Positions 18,184 to 28,450 of a stretch of DNA of 64,000 nt are shown here, one piece after another (position 1 is the first letter of the stretch; each line of letters begins with the position of its first letter). The stretch is from positions 62,001 through 126,000 of the forward strand of contig JAOTYE010000003.1 of NCBI GenBank assembly GCA_029862045.1, read 5' to 3'. Under the pieces are notes generated by a model that was given only the letters and a program-made list of their open reading frames with translations, was not told where the DNA came from and ran no database searches. The position numbers and the translations under genes were made by a program. This stretch comes from Gammaproteobacteria bacterium. Lineage in GTDB: Bacteria > Pseudomonadota > Gammaproteobacteria > Steroidobacterales > Woeseiaceae.

Positions 18184-19817
18184 AAGCCTCTCTTCGATTC
18201 CAGCGAGATCTGCACGCTGTCGATAGAGGGGTCACCATCCAGGGGGAACGCGATATCTAAGTGCACCATACTGCGCGAGCCTGAGCGAGTCGATGCAAAA
18301 CGCAGACCGATACCGACATCCTTTAACCATCCAAGGCTTTCTCCGCCGATCGGATTGTCTCCCCAGGTGCGGCCAACGTCCGCAAATATTGCGCCACCGA
18401 CCCTGAAGAGCCGGAACGGGTACCAGTCTGTGAAATAACGCTGCTCCAGCGTTAGCAGAGCCTTCGATTCACCTGACTGATAGCGTAAGGGATAGCCGCG
18501 CAAGCCGGTGTCACCACCCAGGTCGACGGGATTGTCGAGGTCGAGATTGTCGCCATAGGTTGCCCCAAGCGTTGCAACGAATGTGCGCTTTTCAGACTGC
18601 TGCCTGTAATATCGCGCGTCGACACTGAACAGGGAGTTTGCCAGATCGCCACTCTCCAGGCGGCCGCTGGCATCAGCGGACAACAACAGCACTGATTCAT
18701 TCAACTTGCCGAATGAGCGCCCCGCGCTGAGCAAGTAAAGCATCGCGTCACGGTCAGCGCCGAAACTTTCATCCGACCATCCCAGTGTCGCCGCGAAGCG
18801 AACGCCTGTCAGAAAATCCTCGGTCCGCTCTATCTGGTCGCGATTGTGGGCCGTCTCAAAGCGATCCTCGAGTATCTCGATACCGACGTACGGATACACC
18901 AACTTGCGGTCGGTGGGGATTGCCGGCGGCAGCTCTGGGTCGACGACATTTGAGAACCGGTTGTCGTCATACACTACGCCCGCCGTGTAACGCCGCACCC
19001 AGCTGTTACGAAGCCCGGCCGACCAGCCGCCGTATGCGGAGTAGAAGCGTTGTTCCTGGCTATATTCGGCGGCCTCTTCACCGAGCTGATACAGCGACTC
19101 CTCGCGATCCTCGTCCAGCACACGGCCGCCGGCCGCCCAGCGTGTATCGAGTGCGTAGAATGGCCGAGCGACCGAAAGAAAGGTCGAGTGACCGTCCGAA
19201 TTATCGGCGAGTCGCATGCGCACCGATAACCAGTTGCTCCCGACATTCCGGTCCTGATATCCCAAAAACGTCGAATCGCGATCGACATCTTTGATACTTT
19301 GGAAGGTCAACTGTTGGCCACGTCCGAGCAGATTCAGCTCTTCGAGCGTGACAGACGTTCTGTCTTCGCCACCCTTGCGCGAATACGAGAATCCCGGCTT
19401 CAGCGTCCAGACATCGCGCGTGTCGATGTGCAGGTCAACAGTACCGTCCTGGCGATTCTTCGGTGTTATGGAGGCATCATAGAAATAGTTGTTCCCGCGC
19501 AGGATGCGCGCCGTCTCTTCGGTCAATCGCTTGGAAAAAACGTCTCCCGGCTCGAACAGCAGCTGCTTTTCGATGACCGCGTCTTTCGTGACGATGTGCA
19601 GCCGATTCGCAAGCCTGTACAGGGCATTGTTCTCTTTCGGGTTCGACAGGTCGAAAATGTCCTGCTTTTCGAGCACGATCTTGCCGATGACGACCTGCTC
19701 GGCCTCGAGGCGAGCCGGGTCGAGTTCAGCAGCCTCTTCCGCATACGAAACGCTGCTCATGAGTGTCATGAGCAGCAGCATGGCTGCAGGCGAAACTGTC
19801 GGCGTTCCGTGAATCAC
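18180..19817 (-). CDS. Omp85-like outer-membrane beta-barrel protein
   Basis: Protein of 545 aa with a signal peptide (AAMLLLMTLMSSVSYA). Residues 35-130 contain a POTRA-like segment (QLLFEPGDVFSKRLTEE, ARILRGNNYFYDASI, GTVDLHIDTRDVW), and the rest is a 16-strand-like barrel with a surface-antigen (D15) finish: GGDTGLRGYPLRYQ (the conserved loop 6 motif), WYPFRLFRVGGAIFADVGR, and a C-terminal aromatic, SKRGF. This is shorter than BamA and lacks its five POTRA domains, so it is closer to small TamA- or patatin-associated Omp85 proteins. It could insert or export a partner, but none is adjacent on this strand. It diverges from oadG across 68 bases. Confidence 0.82.
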   Translation of the reverse strand: MIHGTPTVSPAAMLLLMTLMSSVSYAEEAAELDPARLEAEQVVIGKIVLEKQDIFDLSNPKENNALYRLANRLHIVTKDAVIEKQLLFEPGDVFSKRLTEETARILRGNNYFYDASITPKNRQDGTVDLHIDTRDVWTLKPGFSYSRKGGEDRTSVTLEELNLLGRGQQLTFQSIKDVDRDSTFLGYQDRNVGSNWLSVRMRLADNSDGHSTFLSVARPFYALDTRWAAGGRVLDEDREESLYQLGEEAAEYSQEQRFYSAYGGWSAGLRNSWVRRYTAGVVYDDNRFSNVVDPELPPAIPTDRKLVYPYVGIEILEDRFETAHNRDQIERTEDFLTGVRFAATLGWSDESFGADRDAMLYLLSAGRSFGKLNESVLLLSADASGRLESGDLANSLFSVDARYYRQQSEKRTFVATLGATYGDNLDLDNPVDLGGDTGLRGYPLRYQSGESKALLTLEQRYFTDWYPFRLFRVGGAIFADVGRTWGDNPIGGESLGWLKDVGIGLRFASTRSGSRSMVHLDIAFPLDGDPSIDSVQISLESKRGF

Positions 19818-19849
19818 GATTTGACGCTTCTTAGGCCAGGGTAAATCAG

Positions 19850-19855
19850 TATAAT
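19850..19855 (+). promoter_or_regulatory. Candidate -10 box for oadGAB
   Basis: A perfect TATAAT stands 31 bases before the oadG start. No good -35 lies at 16-18 bases. TTGACG is present at 19821-19826 but 23 bases away, which is too far for a classic sigma-70 spacing. Confidence 0.35.
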
Positions 19856-19885
19856 CTGCCGCTTGTGGGATCTTAGTGACACGGT

Positions 19886-20092
19886 ATGCAAAACGAACTA
19901 ATTAAGGAAGGATTGACCCTGATGCTTGCGGGCATGGGTACGGTGTTTGTGTTCCTGACTGCGCTCGTCATCTTCATGAGTCTGATTTCGAGGCTTGTTA
20001 TGCGATTTCAATCAGCACCGGACACGGGCAATCCGAGCGACGCCGAGGTAGCGGCAATCACCGCCGCCGTCGCCAGGCACCGGCAAAAATAG
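19886..20092 (+). CDS. oadG: Oxaloacetate decarboxylase gamma subunit
   Basis: Small membrane protein of 68 aa with the family layout: a short start, one transmembrane helix ([23 protein letters not shown]), then a polar tail with charged residues. OadG assembles the membrane complex, and in other species its C-terminal tail binds zinc and aids catalysis. It is the first gene of oadG-oadA-oadB, 26 bases before oadA, the standard order of the Na+-pumping decarboxylase. This tail ends with VARHRQK and is short, so the zinc-binding residues are fewer than in some relatives. Confidence 0.88.
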   Translation: MQNELIKEGLTLMLAGMGTVFVFLTALVIFMSLISRLVMRFQSAPDTGNPSDAEVAAITAAVARHRQK

Positions 20093-20118
20093 ACCTTTAC
20101 GAAACCCAGGATTCGGCA

Positions 20119-21879
20119 ATGAGCGACAAGACCCCACTCGGCATCACAGAGTTAGCCCTGCGCGACTCGCACCAGAGCCTGCTGGCGACGCGCATGCGTA
20201 TCGACGATATGCTGCCGATCGCGGATAAACTCGACCAGGTGGGTTTCTGGTCCATCGAAAGCTGGGGCGGCGCGACGTTCGATGCCTGCATACGGTATCT
20301 CGGCGAAGACCCCTGGGAGCGGATTCGCCGCCTCAAGGAAGCAATGCCGAATACGCCGCAGCAGATGTTGTTTCGCGGCCAGAATATTCTCGGCTATCGT
20401 CACTACGCCGATGACCTCGTCGAGAAGTTCGTCGAACGTTGTGCCATCAACGGTGTTGACGTATTTCGCATCTTCGATGCGCTGAACGATATGCGCAATC
20501 TCGAGACGGCGGTGAAAGCAACGCTTGCGGTTGGCAAGCATGCGCAAGGCACGATCTCTTACACCGTTAGTCCCGTGCATACGATTGATCTGTGGGTTGA
20601 TCTCGGCCGCAAGATCGAAGACATGGGCGCTCATTCCATCTGTATCAAGGACATGGCAGGTCTCCTGAATCCGTATGTTGCCTACGACCTGGTTAGTCGC
20701 CTCAAGTCGGCCGTCGATATTCCGATTCACATGCATTGTCATGCAACCACTGGCATGTCGACTGCAGCCTGTATCAAGGCGGCGGAGGCCGGTATCGACC
20801 GTGTGGATACGGCAATCTCGTCGATGAGCATGACCTACGGCCATTCGCCGACAGAAGCGCTCGTAGCAATCCTCGATGAAACAGACAGGTCGACCGGGCT
20901 CGATTTAGAGCTGCTCGAGGAAATCGCCGCGTATTTTCGCGAAGTGCGAAAGAAATACGCGCAGTTCGAAGGCGGGCTTCGCGGTGTCGATTCGCGAATT
21001 CTCGTGGCGCAGGTGCCCGGAGGCATGCTGACAAACCTCGAGAGTCAGCTACGTGAGCAAAATGCGGGTGACAAACTCGACCACGTTCTCGAGGAGATTC
21101 CGCGCGTTCGCAAAGACCTCGGTATGTTGCCGCTCGTCACGCCAACCTCGCAAATCGTTGGTACACAGGCTGTGATAAACGTGATGTCAGGTGAGCGCTA
21201 CTCGACCATTTCGAAGGAAACTGCGGGTATTCTCAAAGGCGAGTATGGCGCAACGCCCGCACCCGTTGACGCTGAATTGCAGGCACGCGTGCTCGAAGGG
21301 GCGGACCCGATTACCTGCCGGCCTGCGGATCTGCTCGAACCCGAGGTTGAGAAGCAGACCGGGGAGCTGACCAGGATCGCGATCGAGAAAAAGATACATC
21401 TCGCCGATGACGTCATCGATGATGTGCTGACGTACGCGTTGTTCCCGCAAATTGGCATCCGGTTTCTGGAAAACCGTGACAATCCGGATGCATTCGAACC
21501 GCCACCGGATCCAACGGCAGCTGCGGCGCCAGGCGGCGCGCCGTCGGCTGCGGCCGTATACTCGGTACGCGTCAACGGCAAGGCGTATAGCGTCGAAGTG
21601 GCCGAAGGTGGTCAGTTGTCGGACATTCGTCCCGCCGCGGCGGCAACGCCATCGACCCAGGCGTCAGGTGATGCGGTGAAGGCGGTTTTGGCGGGAAATA
21701 TTTTCAAAGTGCACGTATCCAGCGGCGACGTCGTTAGCCAGGGCGATCCACTATTGGTTGTGGAAGCCATGAAAATGGAAACGGTGGTCGTCGCGCCGAA
21801 GGCGGGTACGGTCACGCAAGTGTTCGTGGCCGAAGGCAATGTCGTCGCCGTTGGTGATGCGCTGGTTGCGATCGACTGA
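20119..21879 (+). CDS. oadA: Oxaloacetate decarboxylase alpha subunit, biotin-carrying
   Basis: Protein of 586 aa with three parts. The carboxyltransferase barrel (1-300) begins [19 protein letters not shown], and its metal ligands lie in [10 protein letters not shown] conserved middle domain follows (to 470), then a Pro/Ala-rich hinge ([15 protein letters not shown]). The biotinyl domain at the C-terminus carries the biotinylated Lys552 in EAMKMETV. It moves CO2 from oxaloacetate to biotin, and OadB then decarboxylates carboxybiotin while exporting Na+. Oxaloacetate-to-pyruvate is the likely reaction. Methylmalonyl or glutaconyl pumps are related, but the OadG-A-B gene order argues for oxaloacetate. 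It sits 3 bases before oadB. Confidence 0.93.
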   Translation: MSDKTPLGITELALRDSHQSLLATRMRIDDMLPIADKLDQVGFWSIESWGGATFDACIRYLGEDPWERIRRLKEAMPNTPQQMLFRGQNILGYRHYADDLVEKFVERCAINGVDVFRIFDALNDMRNLETAVKATLAVGKHAQGTISYTVSPVHTIDLWVDLGRKIEDMGAHSICIKDMAGLLNPYVAYDLVSRLKSAVDIPIHMHCHATTGMSTAACIKAAEAGIDRVDTAISSMSMTYGHSPTEALVAILDETDRSTGLDLELLEEIAAYFREVRKKYAQFEGGLRGVDSRILVAQVPGGMLTNLESQLREQNAGDKLDHVLEEIPRVRKDLGMLPLVTPTSQIVGTQAVINVMSGERYSTISKETAGILKGEYGATPAPVDAELQARVLEGADPITCRPADLLEPEVEKQTGELTRIAIEKKIHLADDVIDDVLTYALFPQIGIRFLENRDNPDAFEPPPDPTAAAAPGGAPSAAAVYSVRVNGKAYSVEVAEGGQLSDIRPAAAATPSTQASGDAVKAVLAGNIFKVHVSSGDVVSQGDPLLVVEAMKMETVVVAPKAGTVTQVFVAEGNVVAVGDALVAID

Positions 21880-21882
21880 CGC

Positions 21883-23013
21883 ATGAGTTTGATCGAGCAA
21901 ATCTGGCAAAACTCAGGTCTGTACCAGATGACCGGTGGTCAGGCCGTAATGCTCGTCATTTGCCTGTTGCTGCTGTATCTCGGCATCGTACGCAAGTTCG
22001 AGCCGTTATTGCTCGTAACGATCGGCTTCGGCGGACTCCTGTCAAATATTCCGGGTGTGGAAATTGCTACAGGTGACGGCCTGTTGCATTTGATGTATGT
22101 CTTCGGTATCGGAACCGGCGCCTTTCCGCTGATCATTTTCATGGGCGTGGGGGCGCTCACAGATTTTGGCCCGCTGCTGGCCAATCCGAGAACACTGTTC
22201 CTGGGCGCCGCCGCTCAATTCGGCATATTTGCCACACTGCTGGGCGCACTTGGGCTGACCGCAATGGGGATTATGGATTTCTCGGTTCGCGAGGCCGCTG
22301 CCATCGGCATCATCGGCGGCGCTGACGGCCCGACCGCGATCTATGTTGCTGGAAAGCTCGCGCCGAACCTGCTCGGCGCCATCGCTGTGGCGGCTTATTC
22401 CTATATGGCGCTTGTACCTTTGATCCAGCCACCGATCATGAAGGCGCTGACGACCGCAGCCGAACGCGAGATTGAAATGGTGCAATTGCGTGAAGTTTCC
22501 AAAGCTGAACGCATCATTTTTCCTCTTGTCTTGCTGCTGCTCGTCGCATTGCTGCTGCCATCGGCGGCGCCGCTGATAGGCATGCTCGCGTTCGGCAACC
22601 TGATGCGCGAATGTGGCGTCGTCGATCGGCTCTCGCATACGACGCAGAACGCGCTGATAAATACCGTCACAATTTTTCTTGGTTTGGCTGTGGGCTCCAA
22701 GCTGAGCGCCGAAGAGTTTCTCATTCCGAGCACGCTCGGTATCCTGCTGCTCGGCATAGTGGCGTTCGCAATTGGTACCGCGAGCGGCGTACTGATGGGC
22801 AAGCTGATGAATCTCGTATCGAAACAGCCCATCAATCCGCTGATAGGAGCTGCTGGCGTGTCGGCGGTGCCGATGGCGGCGCGCGTCGCCAATAAAGTTG
22901 GCCTGGATGCGAACCCGCACAACATCCTCCTGATGCATGCGATGGGTCCCAATGTGGCGGGCGTGATTGGCTCCGCAATCGCCGCCGGCATCATGATCAT
23001 GTTCACATCGTGA
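21883..23013 (+). CDS. oadB: Oxaloacetate decarboxylase beta subunit, Na+ pump
   Basis: Integral membrane protein of 376 aa, the OadB/GcdB/MmdB family. It has about nine transmembrane segments. [17 protein letters not shown] and [18 protein letters not shown] are the strongly conserved ion-path regions, the latter with the Asp of GADGP, and [19 protein letters not shown] near the C-terminus closes the pore half. It couples decarboxylation of carboxybiotin on OadA to Na+ export, making a sodium gradient for transport or motility. The stop overlaps the next start by 4 bases (GTGA), so the decarboxylase operon seems to run on into a glycosylation-type gene. Confidence 0.93.
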   Translation: MSLIEQIWQNSGLYQMTGGQAVMLVICLLLLYLGIVRKFEPLLLVTIGFGGLLSNIPGVEIATGDGLLHLMYVFGIGTGAFPLIIFMGVGALTDFGPLLANPRTLFLGAAAQFGIFATLLGALGLTAMGIMDFSVREAAAIGIIGGADGPTAIYVAGKLAPNLLGAIAVAAYSYMALVPLIQPPIMKALTTAAEREIEMVQLREVSKAERIIFPLVLLLLVALLLPSAAPLIGMLAFGNLMRECGVVDRLSHTTQNALINTVTIFLGLAVGSKLSAEEFLIPSTLGILLLGIVAFAIGTASGVLMGKLMNLVSKQPINPLIGAAGVSAVPMAARVANKVGLDANPHNILLMHAMGPNVAGVIGSAIAAGIMIMFTS

Positions 23014-24932
23014 CGAAAAGCGGCACGACGACTACTCGCCTCAGTCTGCTTGGTTTCCTCCTTGTCCTGGTACTTGCCTGGTTCTGCTACCGGCCGGCGT
23101 TGAGCGGCGCATTCCAGCTCGATGATATTTCCAATCTTGCGGATGTCGCCCAGGTGGAAGACCCGGCATCTGCAATCGACTTCATATTGTCTGGTACTGC
23201 GGGTCCGGTCGGGAGGCCACTGGCGCTACTGACGTTTGCATTGCAGGCCAAACAGTGGGAGCAGGGCGCATCTGCGTTTTTGCAGACAAACGTGCTGATT
23301 CACTTGCTCAACGCATTGCTGCTGGCGGGGTGCCTCTATCAGCTCAATTTGTTGCGAGCTGTCGAGAGGCACAAGGCCGCTATCGTGGCTGCGGCCGCGT
23401 CGAGTATGTGGGTCATCATGCCGCTGCTTGCCTCGGCTTCAATGCTTGTCGTGCAACGCATGACAACGCTGAGCGCTTTTTTCGTACTACTCGGACTCGG
23501 TGGCTACCTTATTGCGCGCGGCCGCATCGACGCATCGCCAAATCGCGCGCTGATTGGAATGAGTGCCAGCCTTGCAGTCGGTACGCTGCTCGCGACGCTC
23601 TGCAAAGAATCCGGCCTGCTCCTGCCGACACTTGTACTGGCACTGGAGGCAACGCTCCTCGAGCGGCCAGCTTGCATTGCGATTCGTCGTTGGCGTCTGT
23701 GGCAGTCGCTATTCCTGATGTTGCCGACGCTCGCGATCGTCGCCTATCTCGCGAGTCGCGTGTCGTACCCGGACTGGATCATTGCAAGTCGTGATTTCAA
23801 TGCGCTGGAAAGATTGCTGACCGAGGCTCGAGTTCTCTGGTTGTATCTGCAGAAGGCAGTTCTCGGCATTCCTGGTCAGCTTGGCATCTACCAAAGCGCT
23901 CCGGCCATAAGCAGAAGCCTGTTTGCTGTGCCAACCTTGTTGGCGTGCGTTTCCTGGTTTGCGCTGACCGCCGCCGCGGTCGTCTGGCGCCGGCGCTTCC
24001 CGCTCTTTGCGGTGGCCGTACTGTGGTATCTGGGGGGACACGTCCTTGAGTCGAGCGTGTTGCCGCTGGAAGTCTATTTCGAGCATCGCAACTACCTGCC
24101 CGTGATCGGGCCGTGCTACGCGTTATGCAGCTACCTGCTACTTGGCGGCGCTCAGCTGCGCCGGATCGCTGCGATCGTCGTGCCGTCATACGTTTTACTA
24201 AGCGTTTATTTTCTACACACCTTTGCGTCTCTATCCGGTGAGCCGTCGTTGGCGTCTCGCTATTGGGCGATGCAGTACCCTGATTCAGTTCGTGCAGTGA
24301 CAACGATGGCGACCTACCAATTGCAAGAGGAGGGGCCACTGCGCACGTTGTCGACGATCGACCGTTTCGTGATCGAGCAACCGCAGTTCGCCTATTTGCG
24401 GATCCAGGAACTCAATTTACGTTGCATGTATTTGCCCGATCAGGATCACGCCCCGGTCATAGAGGAACTCAGCCGCGAGTTGCCGGCTGTCGACTTTACC
24501 TACACGGCAGGCACCATGCTGTCACAGCTTTTCACCACCGTAGCAACAACAGAATGTAATGCGATAACACCCGGCACGGTGGCCGAATTGGCCAGGACGC
24601 TGCGCAGCAATCCGCGCTATGCGAAAAACCCGTCCTTCAACCAGTTCCATCACAAACTGCTGGCTGGTATTGCCCGTCAGCAAGGCGATTTTGCGGCGAC
24701 TATCGATCACCTCGAAAAGGCGATCGCGCAGCGACCGTCGTCAGACCTGAACATGATGATGGTCACAGCGCTAGGCGGTGCCGGTGATTTTTACGGCGCC
24801 AGGGCTTACATCGACGGTGCGATGGACACGCAGCCCGGTAATCCGCTGCGTGCTGCGGTTTGGCGCCGCGATCTCGAGAAATTGCGTGATTACATCAACG
24901 AACTTGAGCGATACTCTCAAAGCGTAGAGTGA
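23010..24932 (+). CDS. TMTC/O-mannosyltransferase-like membrane glycosyltransferase
   Basis: Membrane protein of 640 aa starting with GTG inside the stop of oadB. An N-terminal hydrophobic segment is followed by [14 protein letters not shown], where the paired acidic residues after the first helix match the catalytic loop of GT-C glycosyltransferases such as TMTC-type bacterial proteins. [12 protein letters not shown] and [16 protein letters not shown] are family-like, and about ten transmembrane helices end near residue 400. The last 200 residues are soluble helical repeats, TPR-like, with [14 protein letters not shown]. It likely transfers a sugar from a polyprenyl-phosphate donor to an exported acceptor. 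The next gene, a polyprenol-P glycosyltransferase, could make the donor. Confidence 0.72.
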   Translation: MTKSGTTTTRLSLLGFLLVLVLAWFCYRPALSGAFQLDDISNLADVAQVEDPASAIDFILSGTAGPVGRPLALLTFALQAKQWEQGASAFLQTNVLIHLLNALLLAGCLYQLNLLRAVERHKAAIVAAAASSMWVIMPLLASASMLVVQRMTTLSAFFVLLGLGGYLIARGRIDASPNRALIGMSASLAVGTLLATLCKESGLLLPTLVLALEATLLERPACIAIRRWRLWQSLFLMLPTLAIVAYLASRVSYPDWIIASRDFNALERLLTEARVLWLYLQKAVLGIPGQLGIYQSAPAISRSLFAVPTLLACVSWFALTAAAVVWRRRFPLFAVAVLWYLGGHVLESSVLPLEVYFEHRNYLPVIGPCYALCSYLLLGGAQLRRIAAIVVPSYVLLSVYFLHTFASLSGEPSLASRYWAMQYPDSVRAVTTMATYQLQEEGPLRTLSTIDRFVIEQPQFAYLRIQELNLRCMYLPDQDHAPVIEELSRELPAVDFTYTAGTMLSQLFTTVATTECNAITPGTVAELARTLRSNPRYAKNPSFNQFHHKLLAGIARQQGDFAATIDHLEKAIAQRPSSDLNMMMVTALGGAGDFYGARAYIDGAMDTQPGNPLRAAVWRRDLEKLRDYINELERYSQSVE

Positions 24933-24966
24933 TTCGGTCCAGCGACGGTACGGAGAACGTGGAATC

Positions 24967-25836
24967 ATGAGTCAGGAATCAGGCGCTATCGATCTTTCGA
25001 TCGTCATTCCGGCCAAGAACGAGGCCAAGGCCATTGGTGATGTCGTCAAGACGGCCAGGGCGGTTCACCCGAAAGCTGAGATTATCGTCGTCGATGACGG
25101 TTCCACTGATGCAACCGCCGAAATTGCCGAGCAGGCCGGTGCCGTTGTTGTTCGACACCCGGAAAGCCTCGGTAACGGCGCCGCGGTAAAGAGCGGCGCT
25201 CGTGCCGCACGGGGAGAGATTCTGGCATTGATGGATGGCGACGGTCAGCACGATGCGCGTGAATTTGGAAAACTCATCGAGAAACTGGAACAGGGCTACG
25301 ACATGGCGATTGGAGCGCGCGATTCCGGATCGCATGCAAATGTCGGGCGTTTGTTCGCGAATGGGCTGTATAACGGACTGGCGTCGCTGATCAGCGGCAC
25401 GCGCATTCTGGACCTGACATCGGGCTTCCGGGTTGCCCGCGCGTCGTATTTCAAGATGTTCCTGTATCTGTTGCCGAATGGATTCTCCTATCCGACCACC
25501 ATCACGATGGCGTTCCTGCGTTCGGCGCATCCTGTATGTTTCGAGCCAATCACTGCTGCGACTCGCAAAGGCAAAAGTCATATTCGGCCGATCCGCGATG
25601 GCGTCCGTTTTCTCGTCATCATCTTCAAAATCGCGACGCTGTATTCGCCGCTCAAAATATTTCTGCCCATCAGTGGCGTGTTCTTCGCGACTGGCCTGGG
25701 ATATTACGCGTACACCTACTTCACGGCAGGCAGGTTTACGAACATGAGCCTGCTGGTCATTAGTGCCGCGGTGATTATCTTTCTTATCGGTTTGATCTCA
25801 GAACAGATAACGGCGCTGACCTACAGCAAGTCCTGA
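24967..25836 (+). CDS. Family 2 glycosyltransferase, polyprenyl-phosphate sugar synthase type
   Basis: GT2 enzyme of 289 aa. LSIVIPAKNEAKAIGDVV opens the GT-A fold, VVDDGSTDAT binds the nucleotide, and LMDGDGQHD is the metal-binding DxD-like site. TSGFRVARASYF near residue 155 is typical of dolichol-phosphate mannose synthase relatives. Two hydrophobic segments at the C-terminus (ISGVFFATGLGYYAYTYF and MSLLVISAAVIIFLIG) anchor it to the membrane. It should attach a sugar from UDP- or GDP-sugar to undecaprenyl phosphate. It fits as the donor-maker for the preceding membrane transferase and lies 2 bases before the epimerase gene. Confidence 0.85.
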   Translation: MSQESGAIDLSIVIPAKNEAKAIGDVVKTARAVHPKAEIIVVDDGSTDATAEIAEQAGAVVVRHPESLGNGAAVKSGARAARGEILALMDGDGQHDAREFGKLIEKLEQGYDMAIGARDSGSHANVGRLFANGLYNGLASLISGTRILDLTSGFRVARASYFKMFLYLLPNGFSYPTTITMAFLRSAHPVCFEPITAATRKGKSHIRPIRDGVRFLVIIFKIATLYSPLKIFLPISGVFFATGLGYYAYTYFTAGRFTNMSLLVISAAVIIFLIGLISEQITALTYSKS

Positions 25837-25838
25837 TA

Positions 25839-26957
25839 ATGCGGCACTGCGTTTTCGTCATCGGTACGCGCGCGCAGTTGGTCAAGGTCGCACCGGTTCT
25901 TACGCTGGCTTCGGAATCGAAGCTAGAGCATGTTGTCTGGTTCACGGGGCAGCACGATGAGTCGATACAGGACCTGATCTCGGATTTTGGTATTGCGTCC
26001 GAGATCATTCGTCCCAGCAATCAACAAGAGCGATCCAGCATTCTGCGGCTGATCACGTGGTTTCCTGGCACGCTATTTCGATGCTGGCGGTATCTTCGCA
26101 GTGTCAAGACGCGTACGGCTTCGGCACCCCTCGTCATCGTGCACGGTGACACGCTATCGACGTATCTCGGCGCGCTGGCGGCGCGATTTGCCGGGGGCTG
26201 GACTGTGCATCTCGAAAGTGGGCTGACTTCGGGCAAGATCACCGACCCGTTTCCGGAAGAATTGTTACGACGGCTGACGTTTCGTCTCACGCGAGTCGCG
26301 CTTTGCCCGAACGACGACGCCTGTGAGCGGATGCGGAGCTATAACAACTGCACGGTCATACACACAGGAGAGAACACCTTGCTCGATTGTGTCCGGATCG
26401 CGTTGGAGTCCGCGGTAACCGTCGACAACGCCGCGACCGATCCCTACTTTGTCACGTCGATACACCGCTTCCAGAATATCTATCACAGGGCGGTACTGGA
26501 GAAAATCGTCGATGAGCTCATCGCGTTAGCGCAATTGTCGACCGTACACTTTATTCTGCACCCAGCGACGGAAATTCGGCTAAAAAAATACGGGCTCTAC
26601 GAGCGCCTGAAAAGTACACGCGGCATCCTGCTGCGGCCGCGTATGCCGTATACGGAGTTTCTTGCATTGATCGCTGCCGCACGTGGCGTTATCAGCGATG
26701 GTGGGTCGAATCAGGAGGAACTCTCCTATCTTGGAGTTCCGACAGTATTGTTTCGCGAACGATCCGAACGCCCGGACGGGTTCGGCGCCAATGTCATTCT
26801 GCGAGGTGACGCGATGAGGCCGCTCGCGGAGTTTGTTCGCTCAGGCAAGCTCGACGAACTTCGAAAAGAATCCCGGATTCAGGATTCGGTGCATCCTTCG
26901 CAAATCACGATTGAGACTTTATCGGCGTTGGCACAGCAAAATAGCGCTAGCGGTTGA
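25839..26957 (+). CDS. UDP-GlcNAc 2-epimerase-like protein
   Basis: GT-B fold protein of 372 aa, the UDP-N-acetylglucosamine 2-epimerase (WecB-like) family. VIGTRAQLVKVAPVL is the N-terminal signature, VHGDTLSTYLGALAA carries the conserved Asp, HLESGLTSG replaces the usual HVEAGLRSG, and SDGGSNQEELSYLGVP (usually SDSGGIQEE) binds the nucleotide. These changes, plus the missing Gly of the usual GGIQ, suggest it may not act on plain UDP-GlcNAc. A hydrolysing or related specificity is possible. It completes a three-gene glycan set after oadB. Its end overlaps the convergent M20 peptidase gene by 11 bases. Confidence 0.8.
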   Translation: MRHCVFVIGTRAQLVKVAPVLTLASESKLEHVVWFTGQHDESIQDLISDFGIASEIIRPSNQQERSSILRLITWFPGTLFRCWRYLRSVKTRTASAPLVIVHGDTLSTYLGALAARFAGGWTVHLESGLTSGKITDPFPEELLRRLTFRLTRVALCPNDDACERMRSYNNCTVIHTGENTLLDCVRIALESAVTVDNAATDPYFVTSIHRFQNIYHRAVLEKIVDELIALAQLSTVHFILHPATEIRLKKYGLYERLKSTRGILLRPRMPYTEFLALIAAARGVISDGGSNQEELSYLGVPTVLFRERSERPDGFGANVILRGDAMRPLAEFVRSGKLDELRKESRIQDSVHPSQITIETLSALAQQNSASG

Positions 26958-28353
26958 AGTGATCCTCGAGTACCTGAGCCACACAACTCGTCAGGCGCTT
27001 GCCGGTTTCGATATGCAGGAACTCGTTCGGGCCATGTGCATTTGATTTCGGGCCGAGTAGTCCCGTAATCAGAAACTGTGCCTCCGGGAATTTTTCTCCG
27101 AGCATGCCCATGAACGGAATTGTGCCGCCGGTGCCCATGTACATCGACGATTTGCCGAAAAATGCTTCGGATGCTTTGTGCATCGAGGCTTCGAGCCATT
27201 CGTCTACAGGCGGCGCGTTCCAGCCTGCCATTGTCGACTCCACTTCGAATTCGACATTTGCCAGCGGTGGTGGATCGGCGTCGAGAATCTCCTTGACCAC
27301 GATAGCCGCAGCATCGGCGTTACAGGTTGGGGGCAGGCGGAAAGAGAGTTTCAGCGTATTGAACGGCAGCAGCACGTTCCCGGCGTCGACGAGTGCCGGC
27401 AGACCATCTGCGCCCGTGATACTCAATGTCGGCCGCCAGGTATTGTTGAGCAGCAATTCATGGGTGGATTCGCTCGGTGAGGGTGCATCAACTGCCCAGG
27501 GAAACTTGGCGTAGGCGCCTTCGCCCAGCGTCTCTGCTGCCTTTCCCGCCTGCTCAATACGCTGCTCGGGAATATCGACATGCAAGGCATCAGGTAACAC
27601 CTGTCCAGTCGACTCATCTTCGATACGACTGAGTAATTTGCGCAGAATGCGGAAGCTCGATGGCACGACGCCACTTGCGGAGCCTGAGTGCACGCCTTCG
27701 GTGAGGACATCGGCGCGCAGCGTTCCGGTCAGGTTGCCGCGCAGAGATGTTGTACACCACAACTGCTCGTAGTTGCCGCATTCCGCGTCGAGACAAACCA
27801 CGAGACTGGGCGCGCCAATGCGATCTTCGAGAAGATCCATGTAGTAGGGCAGGTCAAAGCTGCCACTCTCTTCACAACCCTCGATGATGACGACGCAGTG
27901 TGCGTGAGGAATTCCCTGCTCTTGCAGTGCGCGAATCGCTGTCAGAGAGCCGAATGTGGCGTAGCCATCGTCCGCGCCGCCACGTCCATACAGCTTGCCG
28001 TCCTTGATGACCGGTGTCCATGGATCGAGGTCCTCGTCCCAGCCGCTGAACTCGGGTTGCTTGTCGTAATGGCCATACAACAGCACGACATCGTCCGATG
28101 CACCGGGTATGTCAGCGAACAGGATTGGCGTGCGGCCTTCGATGCGCACGATCTCGAGCTGCATGTCCTTGATCGGCTGTTTCCTGGACCAGGCCTCGAG
28201 CATTTGTACGGCCTGTTCCATGTAGCCGTTCTTTTCCCAATCCGGATCGAAGGACGGTGATTTGTTCGGAATTTTTATGTACTCGCTGATCTCCGGGACG
28301 ATCGAGGTATCCCACATATCGTTGACGAATTCGGCGGTCTTTTTGTTATCCAT
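26947..28353 (-). CDS. M20-family dipeptidase (carnosinase/CNDP type)
   Basis: Zn2+ peptidase of 468 aa, family M20, subgroup of carnosinase and cytosolic nonspecific dipeptidase. Metal ligands are visible as the His of LLYGHYDKQP, the Asp of GRGGADDG, the Glu pair of EGCEESGS, the Asp of CLDAECGN and a late His near SNAHGPNE. The lid/dimer domain lies between about residues 200 and 330. There is no signal peptide, so it acts in the cytoplasm, cutting dipeptides or related amides. Because MmsA and an omega-aminotransferase follow upstream on the same strand, a beta-alanyl dipeptide is an attractive but unproved substrate. Confidence 0.88.
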   Translation of the reverse strand: MDNKKTAEFVNDMWDTSIVPEISEYIKIPNKSPSFDPDWEKNGYMEQAVQMLEAWSRKQPIKDMQLEIVRIEGRTPILFADIPGASDDVVLLYGHYDKQPEFSGWDEDLDPWTPVIKDGKLYGRGGADDGYATFGSLTAIRALQEQGIPHAHCVVIIEGCEESGSFDLPYYMDLLEDRIGAPSLVVCLDAECGNYEQLWCTTSLRGNLTGTLRADVLTEGVHSGSASGVVPSSFRILRKLLSRIEDESTGQVLPDALHVDIPEQRIEQAGKAAETLGEGAYAKFPWAVDAPSPSESTHELLLNNTWRPTLSITGADGLPALVDAGNVLLPFNTLKLSFRLPPTCNADAAAIVVKEILDADPPPLANVEFEVESTMAGWNAPPVDEWLEASMHKASEAFFGKSSMYMGTGGTIPFMGMLGEKFPEAQFLITGLLGPKSNAHGPNEFLHIETGKRLTSCVAQVLEDHFNR

Positions 28354-28450
28354 GCGAATGAGCCTTGTACAAGGTGTGCCTAGAATGACGTCAGCGAACG
28401 ATACGACGGCATGAGTAGCAGATAGTTACACGGTCTGTTCTGCAAGGCTA

